A stretch of 64,000 nucleotides of DNA from Phaseolus vulgaris (lineage: Eukaryota > Streptophyta > Magnoliopsida > Fabales > Fabaceae). Location of the stretch: NCBI RefSeq assembly GCF_000499845.2, contig NC_023758.2:22433366-22497365 (forward strand), given 5' to 3'. The notes under the pieces were generated by a model, which was not told the origin of the DNA, ran no database searches, and worked only from the letters and a program-made list of their open reading frames with translations. The position numbers and the translations under genes were made by a program. Position 1 is the first letter of the stretch; every line of letters starts with the position of its first letter. Below, in pieces: positions 1-10,318 of the stretch.

Positions 1-1829
1 CCACTCGAGCGGCGCTCTCGGACCTCACCTCGACATCCTCCATTACCACATCACCCTCGGTGGCCACCTCCCACGCTGTATCCACAACTCGCCGGTTTTC
101 CAGCTCAGGCCCCACACCAGGGGGCGGCGTTGTGGTTACATGGCACACCGATCTCTTGTTCTTGAGGCTGTTTTCATAGCACTTCTTTGCCTCTTTTTGG
201 TCAGAACGGATGGTGATGACCACCCCTTCCATTGATGGTAACTTGACCTTCTTGTGCCTTGTTGAAGGCACAACTCCTATCCTGTTGAGTGTTGGCCTTC
301 ATCACATCTGCCGAGCTTCCTTGATCGACCAACACCCGATGGACCTTCCTTCCCGCCGTAACAAGCGAGATTACAATAGGGTCATTGTCATGAGGCACAA
401 CATCCCTAAGGTCTTCTTTGGTGAACGTAATGTCCACGTCGGATGAGTGATCCTAAAAAACCTCCACTGACATCACATACCTTGCATACTTCTTTCGCTG
501 CGATGCAGTACACCCACCACCCGAGAATCCACCAACTATGGTGTGGATTTCACCGTGAATGGGTACCTCGTGCTGCTATCCCTCACTGCTCGCCGGTTGT
601 GAACCTGATGATTGCCCCGCTTGCTTCTCCAACAAGTAATCCTTCAAGAATCCACACTTGACCAGCTCGGCGAGTTGGTATCCCAAAGCCAAACACGAAA
701 TGATGGAGTGGCCAAAGCTCTTGTGGAACTCACACCACGCGTCTGGTTTTGGTCCCAACACCTTATCCGTTGTCTTCTCAGGCACTTTGAGCCTGGCAAC
801 AATGTTCGGGATGGCGATCAGGTCAGCCAATCCCATCACGTACTCGTACCTCGGTGGGCGATTAGTCTCTCAGGGCCGCCCCGACCCCTTCCCCTTGCTA
901 TTCTTTGGGTCATAAGGATGACGCATCCTTTGATCCCTCTTCCCCGCCGCCGCCTCCATCACCCTCTGCGGCTGGATCCTCGTCTGAGCGCGTGGCTTAG
1001 CTGGGGCCACATTTCCCCTTTTCTTGGAGACTTCGCTCTCAGCGGCGATGTGAGCCACGACACGTCGTCGGATTTCAGCGAACGTGGCGGGGTGACTCCT
1101 GATCAGCAACTCACTAAAAGGCCCAGGGAACACGCCCTTTTTGAAGGCATGTACAAACATTTCTTCATCCTTACCTGGCAAGCGGACTATCTGAGCTCCG
1201 AATCTGTTCAAAATATCCTTTAGGGACTCCCCTTAATACTGCTTCACGTCGAACAGATCGTAAGACACCAACGGCGGTGCCTTGTTCACTATGTACTGCT
1301 CAACGAACATCTTGGAGAACTGCTGGAACGTGGTAATGTGGCCAGTAGGCAGACTGACGAACCAGTCCAGCGCTGTTCCACTGAGAGTGCTCATGAACAC
1401 CTTGTAGTAGACCGCGTCTGAACCTCCTGAGAGCATCATCTGCGTGTGAAACGCCGTGAGATGAGCCTTAGGATCCTCCACCCCAGTGAAAGATGCTTTC
1501 ACCGCTACCGTATTTGTAGGGACCACCGTGTCCATGATCTCCTGAGAAAATGGCATGGGAAAGCTACACGGTGGGGATGAGGGTGCAGATCTGTCCCCAA
1601 TCGCACGTTCCTCCCGCCCCTGAAGGGCTTTACGTAGCTCCTCGTTGACTCTGTTGAGCTCTTCATTCCTAGCCTGTGAGGCCACCAGCGCCTCATGCAT
1701 TCTCTCTTGTTCAAAACGTGATGCAGCCATGTTCTCCTGCAACGTCCTCATCATCTCTATCACCTGCGTCATAGACACAGCGTCCTCCTCGATTGACGGC
1801 GTGACTGAACTGGATCGCGTTGTCCTCAT
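1..1829 (-). pseudogene. gag-protease-linker of G1, broken
   Basis: The polyprotein starts at 1829 (MRTTRSSSV) and encodes a retrotransposon capsid region (a coiled segment, then a capsid core with LDWFVSLP and a SYDLFDVKQY motif near codons 120-198). A cysteine/histidine motif follows (WCEFHKSFGH, about 730-765), then a retropepsin segment with VLVDQGSSADVM (about 300-340). All these blocks lie in one frame but are interrupted by stops near 1233, 868 and 575, and the protease is truncated soon after its active-site region. In a working element this would be cut into capsid and enzymes in the cytoplasm. Bases 1-200 continue into the protease-RT linker in a degraded form. The stops make it a pseudogene. 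Confidence 0.85.
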
Positions 1830-1974
1830 TCTTTCTCAGCAAACTCAACAACTCGAAGAAACTCCAAAAGAACGGTGAAAACTCCAGAAAACTGACTGCG
1901 ACAGCAAGCAGTCGAACAGAAAGCACTGAAACTTCAACAAACACGAACTGTGGTTGGGAATCACCTTTAATACG

Positions 1975-1992
1975 GCCCCACGGTGGGCGCCA
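1975..1992 (-). other. Primer-binding site of G1 (tRNA-Lys)
   Basis: On the minus strand this reads TGGCGCCCACCGTGGGGC, complementary over 18 nt to the 3' end (with CCA) of a plant tRNA-Lys as I recall it. It lies two bases inside the LTR end and fixes the element's orientation as leftward. Confidence 0.85.
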
Positions 1993-1994
1993 GA

Positions 1995-2524
1995 TGATCC
2001 TGCCGGTTGACCTAGCGCAAGAGCGATGCCTCGTCACGATCTTCCTCACCAGCTTTGACACCACGTGCCCTTCAAGTCCACACCACAGATTGTCTCTCTG
2101 AGAACCTGAAAACACAAGATGGCGCCTCTGCGGCCGGTGGCGCTCCGACGCCCAAGTCAGTAACAAGAACACCTAAAAACTGAGAGAAAACTATACATGT
2201 TGGCGTGACAATCGTCTTACTGAACTTACATGCTTGAACTTACTCGTCTGAGCCTCCAACAGCTTTAACTAAGTTTACTGGGAAACCCGGCGATGTGCTC
2301 CTTGCGGAGATGTCAAACCACCTGATCTTCCATTATCTAACACATCGATGACACACAAACCTGGCAAGAACCGACGATGTACACTGCAGAACGCCACTTC
2401 CACGAAAGGCGACCATGCTCACTTCTGGACCATTCATCTTTCTCTTGTCCATGTGTCCTGCTGAGCACGCCCCACATAGTCACTTGCTAGACACGTCATC
2501 ACACCCGGTGACCTGATCGGTACA
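1995..2524 (-). repeat. 5' LTR of G1
   Basis: A 530-bp non-coding block bounded by TG and CA (TGATCC on the left, GGTACA on the right), directly next to the tRNA-Lys primer site. A GC-rich stretch near 2113-2160 (GCGGCCG and CTCCGACGC motifs) recurs at 34430-34450 and 47680-47705 in the LTRs of element B, supporting common descent. The outer boundary is inferred from the CA dinucleotide and the abrupt switch to G2 gag. Confidence 0.7.
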
Positions 2525-2539
2525 GAAAGCTAGAAAGGA

Positions 2540-3527
2540 AAGGAAAGAAAACCCAAAGGAGGTTAGAGTTGAGCTACCTCATTTTTATGGAAAAGAAGAT
2601 GTAGAAACATATCTAGATTGGGAGATGAAGGTAGAACAATTGTTTGCTTGCAACCATGTGAGTGAAGAAAAGAAAGCACCCTTAGCCACCTTAAGTTTTC
2701 AAGGTAATGCTATGTATTGGTGGACTGCCCTAAAAAGAAAGAGAAATCTCCACAAGGTCCCTCCCATTACATATTGGAATGACCTTAGGGGAGCCTTGAG
2801 ATGTCGCCATATTCCCTCACATTACAATAGGAAGTTGATGGACAAGCTCCAAAGACTTCATCAAAGAAATCTGAGTGTAGAAGAATATTGGCAACAAATG
2901 ATGTTATATATGATAAGGGCATGGATTAATGAAGAAAACCATACCACCATATCTAGGTTTTTAAGTGGTCTCAAACTTGAGATAAGAAACAAAGTTGAAC
3001 TTTTACCTTATAGAGATTTAAATGACTTGATTCAACTTAGCATTAAAGTTGAAAAACAAATTTTGAGAAAACAATCGTCAAAAACAAAGTTCATACTCTG
3101 TATCTTATGACAAGGATGTGTTCCAAAGAGGGGAAGAACATATAAAAGAAACATCTCTAGAACTTTCCCAAAACCAATCCGAGCATATCTCATACACTCA
3201 AGCTAGAGAAATTCAATGTTTAGAATGTCTTGGTAAGGGTCATTTAGCATTTCATTGTTCAAATGAAAGATCTATGAACTTAAGGAACAAAGATGAATAT
3301 AGTAACCAAGAAAAAGAAACTAGTGAGAGTGAAGAAAATGTAAAAATAGAAAATCACCAACAAGTGAAGGTCGAGTTATCTATAGGCATCTACAAAGATA
3401 AAGTTTTATGTGATGTATTGCCTAAAGAAACTTGTCATGTCTTATTGAGACGACCATTGCAAATTGCTAAAAACTACATGCTCAATGGTCGTACCAACGA
3501 TACTACCTTCACATATAAAAAAAATAA
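2540..3527 (+). pseudogene. gag (and protease remnant) of G2
   Basis: Encodes a gypsy capsid region: HFYGKEDVETYLDWE near 2581-2624, FQGNAMYWWTALK near 2698-2740, and the C-terminal capsid helix region (NHTTISRFLSGLKLE, 2937-2981). A CCHC zinc knuckle (CLECLGKGHLAFHC, about 3219-3260) follows. The reading frame shifts near 3090-3115, just before the knuckle. After an acidic segment comes a scrap of protease (DVLPKETCHVLL, about 3411-3450). The first gag codons are missing because G1 interrupts them. Confidence 0.85.
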
Positions 3528-4290
3528 TATTTTTCATGAAGGAGAACTCATGGGCCAATTTGGAGTTGATAAAACTCTAGAGCTTTTAAAAGAAAAATTC
3601 TTTTGGCCACCCATGAGAAAAGATGATCAAAGACTACCCTAGATGCATTTCTTGTTTAAGACCTAACTCTAAGGCAATGTCTCATGAACTCTATGCTCCT
3701 TCACCTTTTGCAAGTGTTCAATAGGAAGACATAAGCATAAATTTTATATTAGAACTTCCTAGGACAACAAAAGGTTTTGATTCAATTTTTATGGTTGTGA
3801 ATAGGCTTAGCAAGATAACACGTTTTATTTCATGTCATAAAGTGGATAACGCTAACAATATCTCTAGACTCTTCTTTAGAGAAGTGGTAAGACTTCATGG
3901 TTTACCACAAAGCATAGTTTTGGATAGAGATCCAAAATTTGTAGGCCATTTTTTTAGGATTCTTTTGGAAAATTTTGGAACTAAGTTGAAAATTTCAATT
4001 TCTAGTCATCCTCAAACGAATGGTCAAAATAAAGTTGAAAATATAGCTCTTTCTACTATGCCTAGGGTAATCATGAGAGACAACCACAACTCTAGGAATG
4101 AGTATCTTTTCCATATTGAGTTTGAATACAATAGGGTAGTTCATAAAACTACTAATATTTCTCCATTTGAGGGTGTATGTGGGACTAATCTTCTTTCTCC
4201 TTTAGACTTGTTACCACTTCCTAATCCACAAGAATTTGTGCCTAAGGAAGGAGTAACAAAAACTGAATTTGTTAAAAAAAATGCATGAGA
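3528..4290 (+). pseudogene. integrase of G2, catalytically dead
   Basis: Integrase pieces in order: the end of the zinc-binding domain (GELMGQFGVDKTLELL, 3543-3590), a frame change with a stop near 3722, and a catalytic core (3791-4120, with [20 protein letters not shown]). The region continues to the C-terminal segment (SPLDLLPLP). Compared with G4 (ISMDF and DGQTEAIN), G2 shows ISINF in place of the first Asp and NGQNKVEN where the catalytic Glu normally stands. Two of the three DDE residues are therefore lost. Two frames are used, so no intact protein can be made. Confidence 0.85.
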
Positions 4291-4643
4291 GGATTAAAGA
4301 ACAAATACAACAACAAACAGAGAAATATCATAAGAAGTTGCCAAAAACAATAGAAAAACAAGAAGAATGACAACTTAATAAGACTGATTTTTATACATAT
4401 GCTCAAACTAACTCATTTGCTTTGTTTGATGACTCCCAAAGATGGACATTTGATCCTGGAGGACGAGCCTAGTTTTCAAAATAGAAATAAGGCGGTTGTT
4501 CGAGATCAAACTTGTAGATCTAAGGACAGATCCTCTCAAGAAGGAGGGGATGATGGAAACCATCCAGCCACATACATCCACAAAATGATGATGAAGAAGA
4601 AGCATTGGATTTGAGGACAAATCCTTTTTTAAGAGGGAGGGGA

Positions 4644-5296
4644 TGATGGAAGAGGCCCAAGCCCATGCTAGAAAAAGCCCAAGCCCAAGCCCAAATACAA
4701 GTTCAAGCTTCAGCTCAAGCCCAACAAATAGAAGATCTGGGTCAAGTAAGCATCATTGAATGTCTTTTTTTTGTAATTACTTTTGAGTATTTTTAATAGA
4801 ACATAAAGGAAGGTGTAGATATAGATATAAGATGTGCAAATGTATAAAGCTAAGTCACACCTTCCATGTGACATAAAAAGAAGGTGTAGGTGTAGATTTA
4901 GGAGGTGCCTAAAAAAGAAACCAAGTCACACTTCCCTTGTGACTAGGAATTGACTCCAAATTCAAATGCTTCTCATTTGAATTTTCGTCTACTTTCTTTT
5001 GAATTTCCAGCCCTCTAAACCCTATGAATAAGAGGGTTTGGCTTATGTATTTGCAAGATTAATATACTTAGTGAATTGTTGCCAAATTGTGCCAATTTCA
5101 CTTCGTGTCTAAAAACCTCTCAAGGTTATACTATTGATCTTCAATTCTCACCTTACCAAAGAGAGATGGCCTCACCACTCTCCTTCCCTACCTATCATGC
5201 ACCTCCAATACTTAGGAGGGCCTTGTTCGTCATCCTCCATTGTGCTTCCGCCGATCATCAACAAAATCTCCAAATCATGAAGGCACTTCTCCATCA
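4644..5296 (+). repeat. 3' LTR of G2
   Basis: A 653-bp LTR from TGATGG to CCATCA, preceded by the purine run AAGAGGGAGGGGA (polypurine tract). It begins with a GCCCAAGCCC-rich stretch. The last 150 bp closely match the end of solo LTR S2 (62540-62688) and are related to the G3 LTR (6238-6913). The five bases after it (GCTAG, 5297-5301) are the expected TSD, with the partner lost off-window. Confidence 0.85.
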
Positions 5297-5749
5297 GCTA
5301 GGGTCAATCACCGCATCCGAGGTATTGTTCGCTTTGGAGGTCGGTGCTCCGTCACGGTTTTTTTTCCATAAAAGGCGCCTCGGTGGGTTGAGCGAGGAAG
5401 GAGTATATAAACTGCCCTTGGTTTCGACTCTTGAGCGATGTGAGACTATATTGGCATACGAGAACAAACCCCCCTGTCGAGGTCTAAGGGAAGTGGATTC
5501 CCCCTAGCTGAGGGGCTAAGGAGCCTTTTCGACCCCATGGTGGGTGCCAATGTTCCGACCTCAAGTCCGTTGGACAACATCGCTAGGGTCAATCATCGCA
5601 TCCGAGGTATTTTCCGCTTTGGAGGTCGGTGCTCCGTCACGGTTTTGTCTTTAAAAGGTGCCTTGGTGGGTTGAGCGAGGAAGGAGTATATAAACTGCCC
5701 TTGGTCTCGACTCCTAAGCGACGTGGGACTATATTGGCATACGGGAACA
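5297..5749 (-). mobile_element. TRIM-like miniature LTR element
   Basis: Two copies of one LTR flank only 84 bp of internal DNA. The right copy (5551-5749, 199 bp) is complete with ends TGTTCC and GGAACA. The left copy (5297-5466) lacks its first ~30 bp because G2 inserted there at GCTAG. On the minus strand the internal part starts with an 18-mer at 5532-5549 that differs from the tRNA-Lys primer site at three positions, all transitions. It ends in a purine tract (5467-5476, AGGGGGGTT on the minus strand). There is no coding capacity, as expected for terminal-repeat retrotransposons in miniature. It sits inside the 5' LTR of element A (flank GTTAA at 5750). Confidence 0.8.
5532..5549 (-). 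other. Degenerate tRNA-Lys primer site of the TRIM
   Basis: On the plus strand it reads ACCCCATGGTGGGTGCCA, matching the G1 and B primer sites except for three transitions. It lies one base from the LTR and sets a leftward orientation. Confidence 0.75.
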
Positions 5750-6167
5750 GTTAACCACCTAACCATGGTGAGAAGGTCACATGATGACACGTGACCGATC
5801 GACCCTTGGTGACAAGCCATGGGTTGACTAAGTCAGCAGGGTTAATCCACAATTAAGGGTTGTTTCGTGCAACCCTAAACATGAATCAACCTCCTAATCC
5901 GACCCACCAATGAAGGCCTATTAAGGTAATATAAATAGCATGTATTCCAAGGAGAAAGGTACGTCATTATCTACAGTACTTTGACACCCGAGTGCTGACA
6001 CCCCGACTGACTTGAGCGTTGGAGTGCCTTCTGCAGGTACTACCACCGCCTGTGGAGCCAGACGACCAAGAGAAGGAAGGCGAAGCAGGAAGCTTAGAGC
6101 ATCAGTGGTCGACCGAAGGTAGAGGCAGGAGGAATCGTTCTCTAGGCCCCAAACTTTTTCGAGAACA
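5750..6167 (+). repeat. 5' LTR of A (partial)
   Basis: Aligns over its length with 20952-21353. Shared landmarks are GTTAACCACCTAACC at the left, the TATAAATA box and the CGAGAACA right end. The left part of the LTR was separated by the TRIM insertion and is not in the window. Confidence 0.85.
5930..5937 (+). promoter_or_regulatory. TATA box in 5' LTR of A
   Basis: TATAAATA, conserved at 21117-21124 in the 3' LTR; the likely Pol II promoter of element A. Confidence 0.6.
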
Positions 6168-6169
6168 AT

Positions 6170-6187
6170 TGGCGCCCACCGTGGGGC
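6170..6187 (+). other. Primer-binding site of A (tRNA-Lys)
   Basis: TGGCGCCCACCGTGGGGC, two bases after the LTR end ...GAGAACA. Identical over 18 nt to the sites of G1 and B. Confidence 0.9.
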
Positions 6188-6237
6188 CGAGAGGATAGTG
6201 TGAGAAGCAACAATAGATGGTATCAACCTACAGCATG

Positions 6238-6913
6238 TGATGGGTTGATACCAAAAGATGGGTTGGTCTTCTTGGAGATTTGAAAAGGGTGGCGGAAGCA
6301 ATGGATGTGATGGATCAAGGAGGGCTCATATAGAGCTATGGGTTCCTTGTAGGTGCATGAAAGGTTTGGAGAGTGATTAGTTGGGCCATATCACTTGGAG
6401 AAAGATAGAGGTGAAGATCAAAGTGTCTAACCTAGAGAGACTAGACAAGGGAGTAGAAGCTTGCAATATTTGACAGCATTTTCATAAAATTGATCTTACA
6501 AAACATGAGTCAAAACACCCTATTTATAGAAGATGGTGCCTTGGAGAGCAAGGAGCAAGGGTAGGATGGGAAATACAAAAAAGAGCGGCTGCTAGGGTTT
6601 TGACTAAAGCTAATGCTGCACCCTGGGAGCAAACTTCGAGAAGCTAGTTTAACTTTTTACCCTAAAATACTTTACTCAAGCTACAATGATAAGCACACCT
6701 CCCGCATAATGCTAAAGGAACCCTATTCTACTGAAATTACAATAAAGAAACTAGCTCTCATGGCTTGGGCTTTACTTCTTGTGGTCCTCTTTGAACATAT
6801 AAAGAAACGTTTCTCTGCCAACACTAGTAGAGTCTCAATCTTCTTGAATCCTCTTTGCCATGGACCTAGTTGTTGGGCTTGAACTAGGGCCTGAGCTTGG
6901 GCCTCTTCCATCA
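6238..6913 (-). repeat. 3' LTR of G3
   Basis: A 676-bp LTR; on the minus strand it runs from TGATGGAAGAGGCCC to ACCCATCA and follows a purine tract (AAGAGGTAGGGAA). The pol reading frame continues about 65 bp into the LTR and ends there, so the first LTR bases are also coding. Confidence 0.8.
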
Positions 6914-8690
6914 TTCCCTACCTCTTGAAAAGGATTTGTCCTCAAATCACATGCTTCTATCTCTTCATCTTCACTACCTGCAAAATGTGTTAGAACCATA
7001 ACATGTGATTCTTTTACAAGGAGTTTTTTTATGTGTTCCTTGGGGTATGCAAAGTTTTCCTTCTTTGAATAAATACCCCTAAAAAACATAAAAACTTTCT
7101 TGTGCTCTATATTGGCACTTAGCAAAAGTGGGTGCAAAATCCGAATTTTTTTTATAAAGCTCTTACATGTTTTCAAATACAAGAATGTATTTGATAACAT
7201 ATGAAAATTGCTCAAGAAATTCCATCCACTTTGCATGTCTTTTTTTCAACTTGTGTTGACCCTTCAAATCTTTCAAAGACCCATGATCACTATGTATGAC
7301 AAAATCTTTTGAGACTAGATAGTCTTCCCAAGTTTGTAGGGCCCTCACAAGTGCATAAAGCTTTTTGTCATAGGTGGGGTAGTTGAGGGTGGCACCATGA
7401 AGTTTTTCACTAAAATATGTGATTGGGTGCCCACCTTGCAACAACACAACACCTATTCCTACTCCCGATGCATCACACTCTAGCTCAAAAGTTTTTGTAA
7501 AGTTTGGTAAAGCTAGAATGGGTGCATTGGTGAGTTGAGCTTTCAACCTTTGAAAGGCTTGCTCATGCTTCTTCGTCCAACAAAATGGAGTTTCTTTCTT
7601 CACTAACTCATTGAGTGGTGAAGCTAGACTTGAGAAGTTAGGAACAAATCTCCTATAAAAACTTGCTAAACCATGAAAACTCCTAACATCTCCTACATTT
7701 TGTGGTGTTGACCACTCTTGGATGGCTTTGATTTTTTCGGGGTCAACATGTACCCCATTTTTGTTGACTATGAATCCTAAAAACACACTATCAACACAAA
7801 AAGTACACTTATCTATATTAGCAAACAAACTATTTTGCCTAAGCACTAAAAGAACCTCCCTAAGGTGACTTAGGTGGGAATCTAGGATTTGACTATAAAC
7901 TAATATATCATCAAAATAAACTACTAGATATTTACCTATGCAATCCCTAAGGACATGATTCATAAGCCTCATGAAAGTGCTAGGTGCATTAGTGAGTCCA
8001 AAAAACATCACTAACCACTCATATAGTCCAAATTTGGTCTTAAAAGTAGTTTTCCACTCATCACCCTCTTTGATTCTTATTTGGTGATATCCACTTTTAA
8101 GATCAATCTTGAAAAATATAGTGGACCTATGCAATTCATCAAGCATATCATCAAGTCGTGGAATTGGATGCCTATATTTGATGGTGTTGTTATTGATGGC
8201 TCTAAAATCACAACACATTCTCCACTTGCCATCTTTCTTAGGCACCAACAAAATAGGTACAACACAAGGACTTATACTCTTTAGAACCCAGTCCTTCTCC
8301 AACAATTCCTGAATTCGTGATTTTATCTCCTTAGTCTCCTCAAGATTAGTTCTATAAGCCAATCCATTTGGTAGACTAGCTCCCGGAACTAAATCTATTT
8401 GATGTTCTATACCCCTAAAAGATGGAAGTCCAATGGGTCATTCCTTAAGGAATACATCACCAAATTCTTTTAAAAGTCTTTTGACTTGAGGAGGTAGTTC
8501 ACAAACTTCAGCAAGTGTGGCAGTGCATGTAAGTGTTCCTTTACAAAGAAGGAGGCCATAAGGTTGTTCAGATAGAAGTATCTTTTCAATTTTATTTTCA
8601 AATTTCTCTTCTTTATGAATGACCTTGTGGGAAGGAACACTCTTCTCCCACACCTCAGCTTTTTCCTAAGGGCTTTTTCTTGATTTTCTA
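6850..8690 (-). pseudogene. RT-RNase H of G3, integrase deleted
   Basis: The frame from 8653 to 7163 carries the RT of a gypsy element: [19 protein letters not shown] near 8217-8275, the catalytic YFDDILVYS block near 7900-7925, and [11 protein letters not shown]. An RNase H domain follows ([20 protein letters not shown] and the DHGSLKDL block). The frame is broken by a stop at about 8438 and another at about 7163. Downstream of RNase H the integrase is gone: a short N-terminal stretch (to about 7010) runs into the polyprotein tail (TTRSMAKRIQ). RT motifs look intact, but the polyprotein cannot be made whole. Confidence 0.9.
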
Positions 8691-8880
8691 TTTTTTTTTT
8701 CTCATTTTCTTCACTCTCACTAGTTTCTTCTTCTTGGCTACTATATTCATCTTTGTCCCTTAAGATCATAGTTCTTTCATTGGGACATTGAGATGCTAAA
8801 TGACCCTTACCAAGACATTTAAAACACTGAATTTCTCTAGCTCGAGTGTGCGAGATATGCTCATATTTGGATAGGTCTTG
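8690..8880 (-). pseudogene. gag zinc knuckle of G3 (downstream piece)
   Basis: Minus-strand CCHC knuckle (CLGKGHLASQC region, about 8770-8825) followed by the acidic linker also seen in G2 (SSQEEETSESEE). It continues the gag of 9904-10313 after removal of the solo LTR S1. Confidence 0.8.
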
Positions 8881-9898
8881 TGATGGAGATCAAGCTCAAG
8901 AAGAGAAAGAACCCAAAGATGAAGATGCTCAAAAGGATATTCGCTCATCATCCTTTTCACCTCAAAGGATTACAAGGAGCAAATTTAAGGAATTAGGAAG
9001 TAGTGGTCAAATGTTTTCTCTTTTTGTAGTATCTTTTGTATAAAATTTAAAATGATTAAATATATAGTCTTTAGGAAGGTCCTAAGAGGGAAACCTAAAG
9101 ATACCTCTTATGTAAAGCATCTTTAGATATTAGTTTTAGAACATTCTAGTAGTTGACCCTTCATCACTCACTTTAGGCGCTAGAAAGTGGGAGATTTGCA
9201 AGGAACCTTTTGGATAGCTTTTTGTGTAAGCTTCTTGTACTTCATGACCGGTCCTTCTCCTATATAAGGAGGGCTTGAGTCCTTCTAAATACAGATTTGA
9301 TATTTTGAGTGCAGAAATTCTCCCAAATTGGTGAGTGATTGAGAGACTTGTGTCTTCTCTTACCTAGTCTTATTTTCAGAGCAATCTTGGAGCCTCAAGT
9401 GGTGGCGTCTACACTCATCTTGGAGCTTTGCATCCTCCAAGTGGCGTGTTCCTCTCCAAGGACTCCAACCACATAAGTTTTCTTCTCCTTTCCATCTTAT
9501 TCATCCATTTCCATGTCCAAAATAAACTCTAGAAACATGTCTTAGGCTTTTCTTGCACTTTTGTTCGGTTCAATTGTTTCATTTCTTGTTTTGTTCAGTT
9601 CTTTTCATTTGTTAGCAATTTTAATCGGTTCAATAGCTTTCTTTCATGCTTTTGTTCGGTTCATTTGCTTTCTAGGAAGTTTTAATCGGTGCTTTTACAT
9701 TCTTGTGCATTTCAATTGGTTCATTTGAGAAGAAATGGGTTTATACATGAGTTTTGGTTTGGTGGCTTAAGATTTGGTGAGTTCTTGAATGAAAGAACAT
9801 TGATCCAATTCTAGAAAAGTGCCTATTCATATTCCAACTCAAGTTGACTCCATAACATGTCTATGAAACATCTCTATCTTGTTATTGGAATCTTATCA
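8881..9898 (+). mobile_element. Solo LTR S1 inserted in G3 gag
   Basis: A 1018-bp LTR with ends TGATGG and TTATCA, flanked by the 5-bp duplication TCTTG (8876-8880 and 9899-9903), with gag of G3 resuming on both sides. No internal element DNA remains, so it is a solo LTR left by LTR-LTR recombination. Its first 160 bp encode a gypsy polyprotein tail (PQRITRSKF), like the tail of G4, and the middle resembles the LTR region of G4 (CCTCCAAGTGGCGTG at about 9435 and 55040). A TATATAAG box is at 9261-9268. Confidence 0.9.
9261..9268 (+). promoter_or_regulatory. TATA box of solo LTR S1
   Basis: TATATAAG in a solo LTR; it could still drive read-through transcription rightwards, which would be antisense to nothing intact here. 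Confidence 0.45.
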
Positions 9899-9903
9899 TC
9901 TTG

Positions 9904-10313
9904 GGAATGTTCTAGAGATTTTTCTTTTATATGATCTTCCCCTTTTTGGAACTCATCCTTGTCATAAGATACAGAGTATGAACTTTGTTTTTGACTTAAT
10001 TTTTTTCTCAAAAATTGTTTTTCAACTTTAATGCTAAGTTGAATCAAGTCATTTAAATCTTTATAAGGCGAAAGTTCAACTTTGTTTTTTATCTCAAGAT
10101 TAAGACCACTTAAGAATCTTGATATGGTGGTATTATTTTTTTCTTTAATCCCTGCCCTTATTATATATAATACCATCTTTTGTCAATATTCTTCTACACT
10201 TAGATTTTTTTGATGAAGTCTTTGGAGCTTGTCCATCAACTTCCTATTGTAGTATGAGGGAATATGGCGACATCTCAAGGCTTCCTTAAGGTTGTTCCAA
10301 TATGTAATGGGAG
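9904..10313 (-). pseudogene. gag middle part of G3
   Basis: Minus-strand capsid C-terminal region (NTTISRFLSGLNLEIKNKVE, about 10075-10135) nearly identical to G2 gag, ending at the S1 insertion point on the left and the C1 insertion point (GATCC) on the right. A stop and frame differences are present near 10177. Confidence 0.85.
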
Positions 10314-10318
10314 GATCC

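Larger units (their letters stand above)
1..2524 (-). mobile_element. Ty3/gypsy element G1 (5' part; 3' end outside window)
   Basis: Reverse-oriented LTR retrotransposon. Reading leftwards there is a 5' LTR (1995-2524), a tRNA-Lys primer site (1975-1992), a leader, then gag, protease and the start of the protease-RT linker, which runs off the window. The gag and linker resemble those of element B (34499-36293), so both belong to one lineage. The linker and RT start in B (MPGIDPDF, then a VRQRRRKF-like stretch) suggest the Tat-type gypsy clade, which is an inference. Its right end abuts gag sequence of G2, so G1 appears to have inserted into G2. The expected second half of G2 and the TSD partner (GAAAG at 2525-2529 on this side) would lie left of the window. 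Confidence 0.85.
2525..5296 (+). mobile_element. Ty3/gypsy element G2, internally deleted
   Basis: Forward-oriented gypsy element retaining gag, a scrap of protease and integrase, then a polypurine tract (4632-4643) and a 3' LTR (4644-5296). Its 5' end is cut off by G1. The whole reverse transcriptase and RNase H region is missing: the junction lies at about 3528, where the protease-end sequence runs directly into the pre-integrase zinc region. It is closely related to G3 (gag residues are near-identical) and to the solo LTR S2. Its right flank starts GCTAG within a TRIM LTR. Confidence 0.85.
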
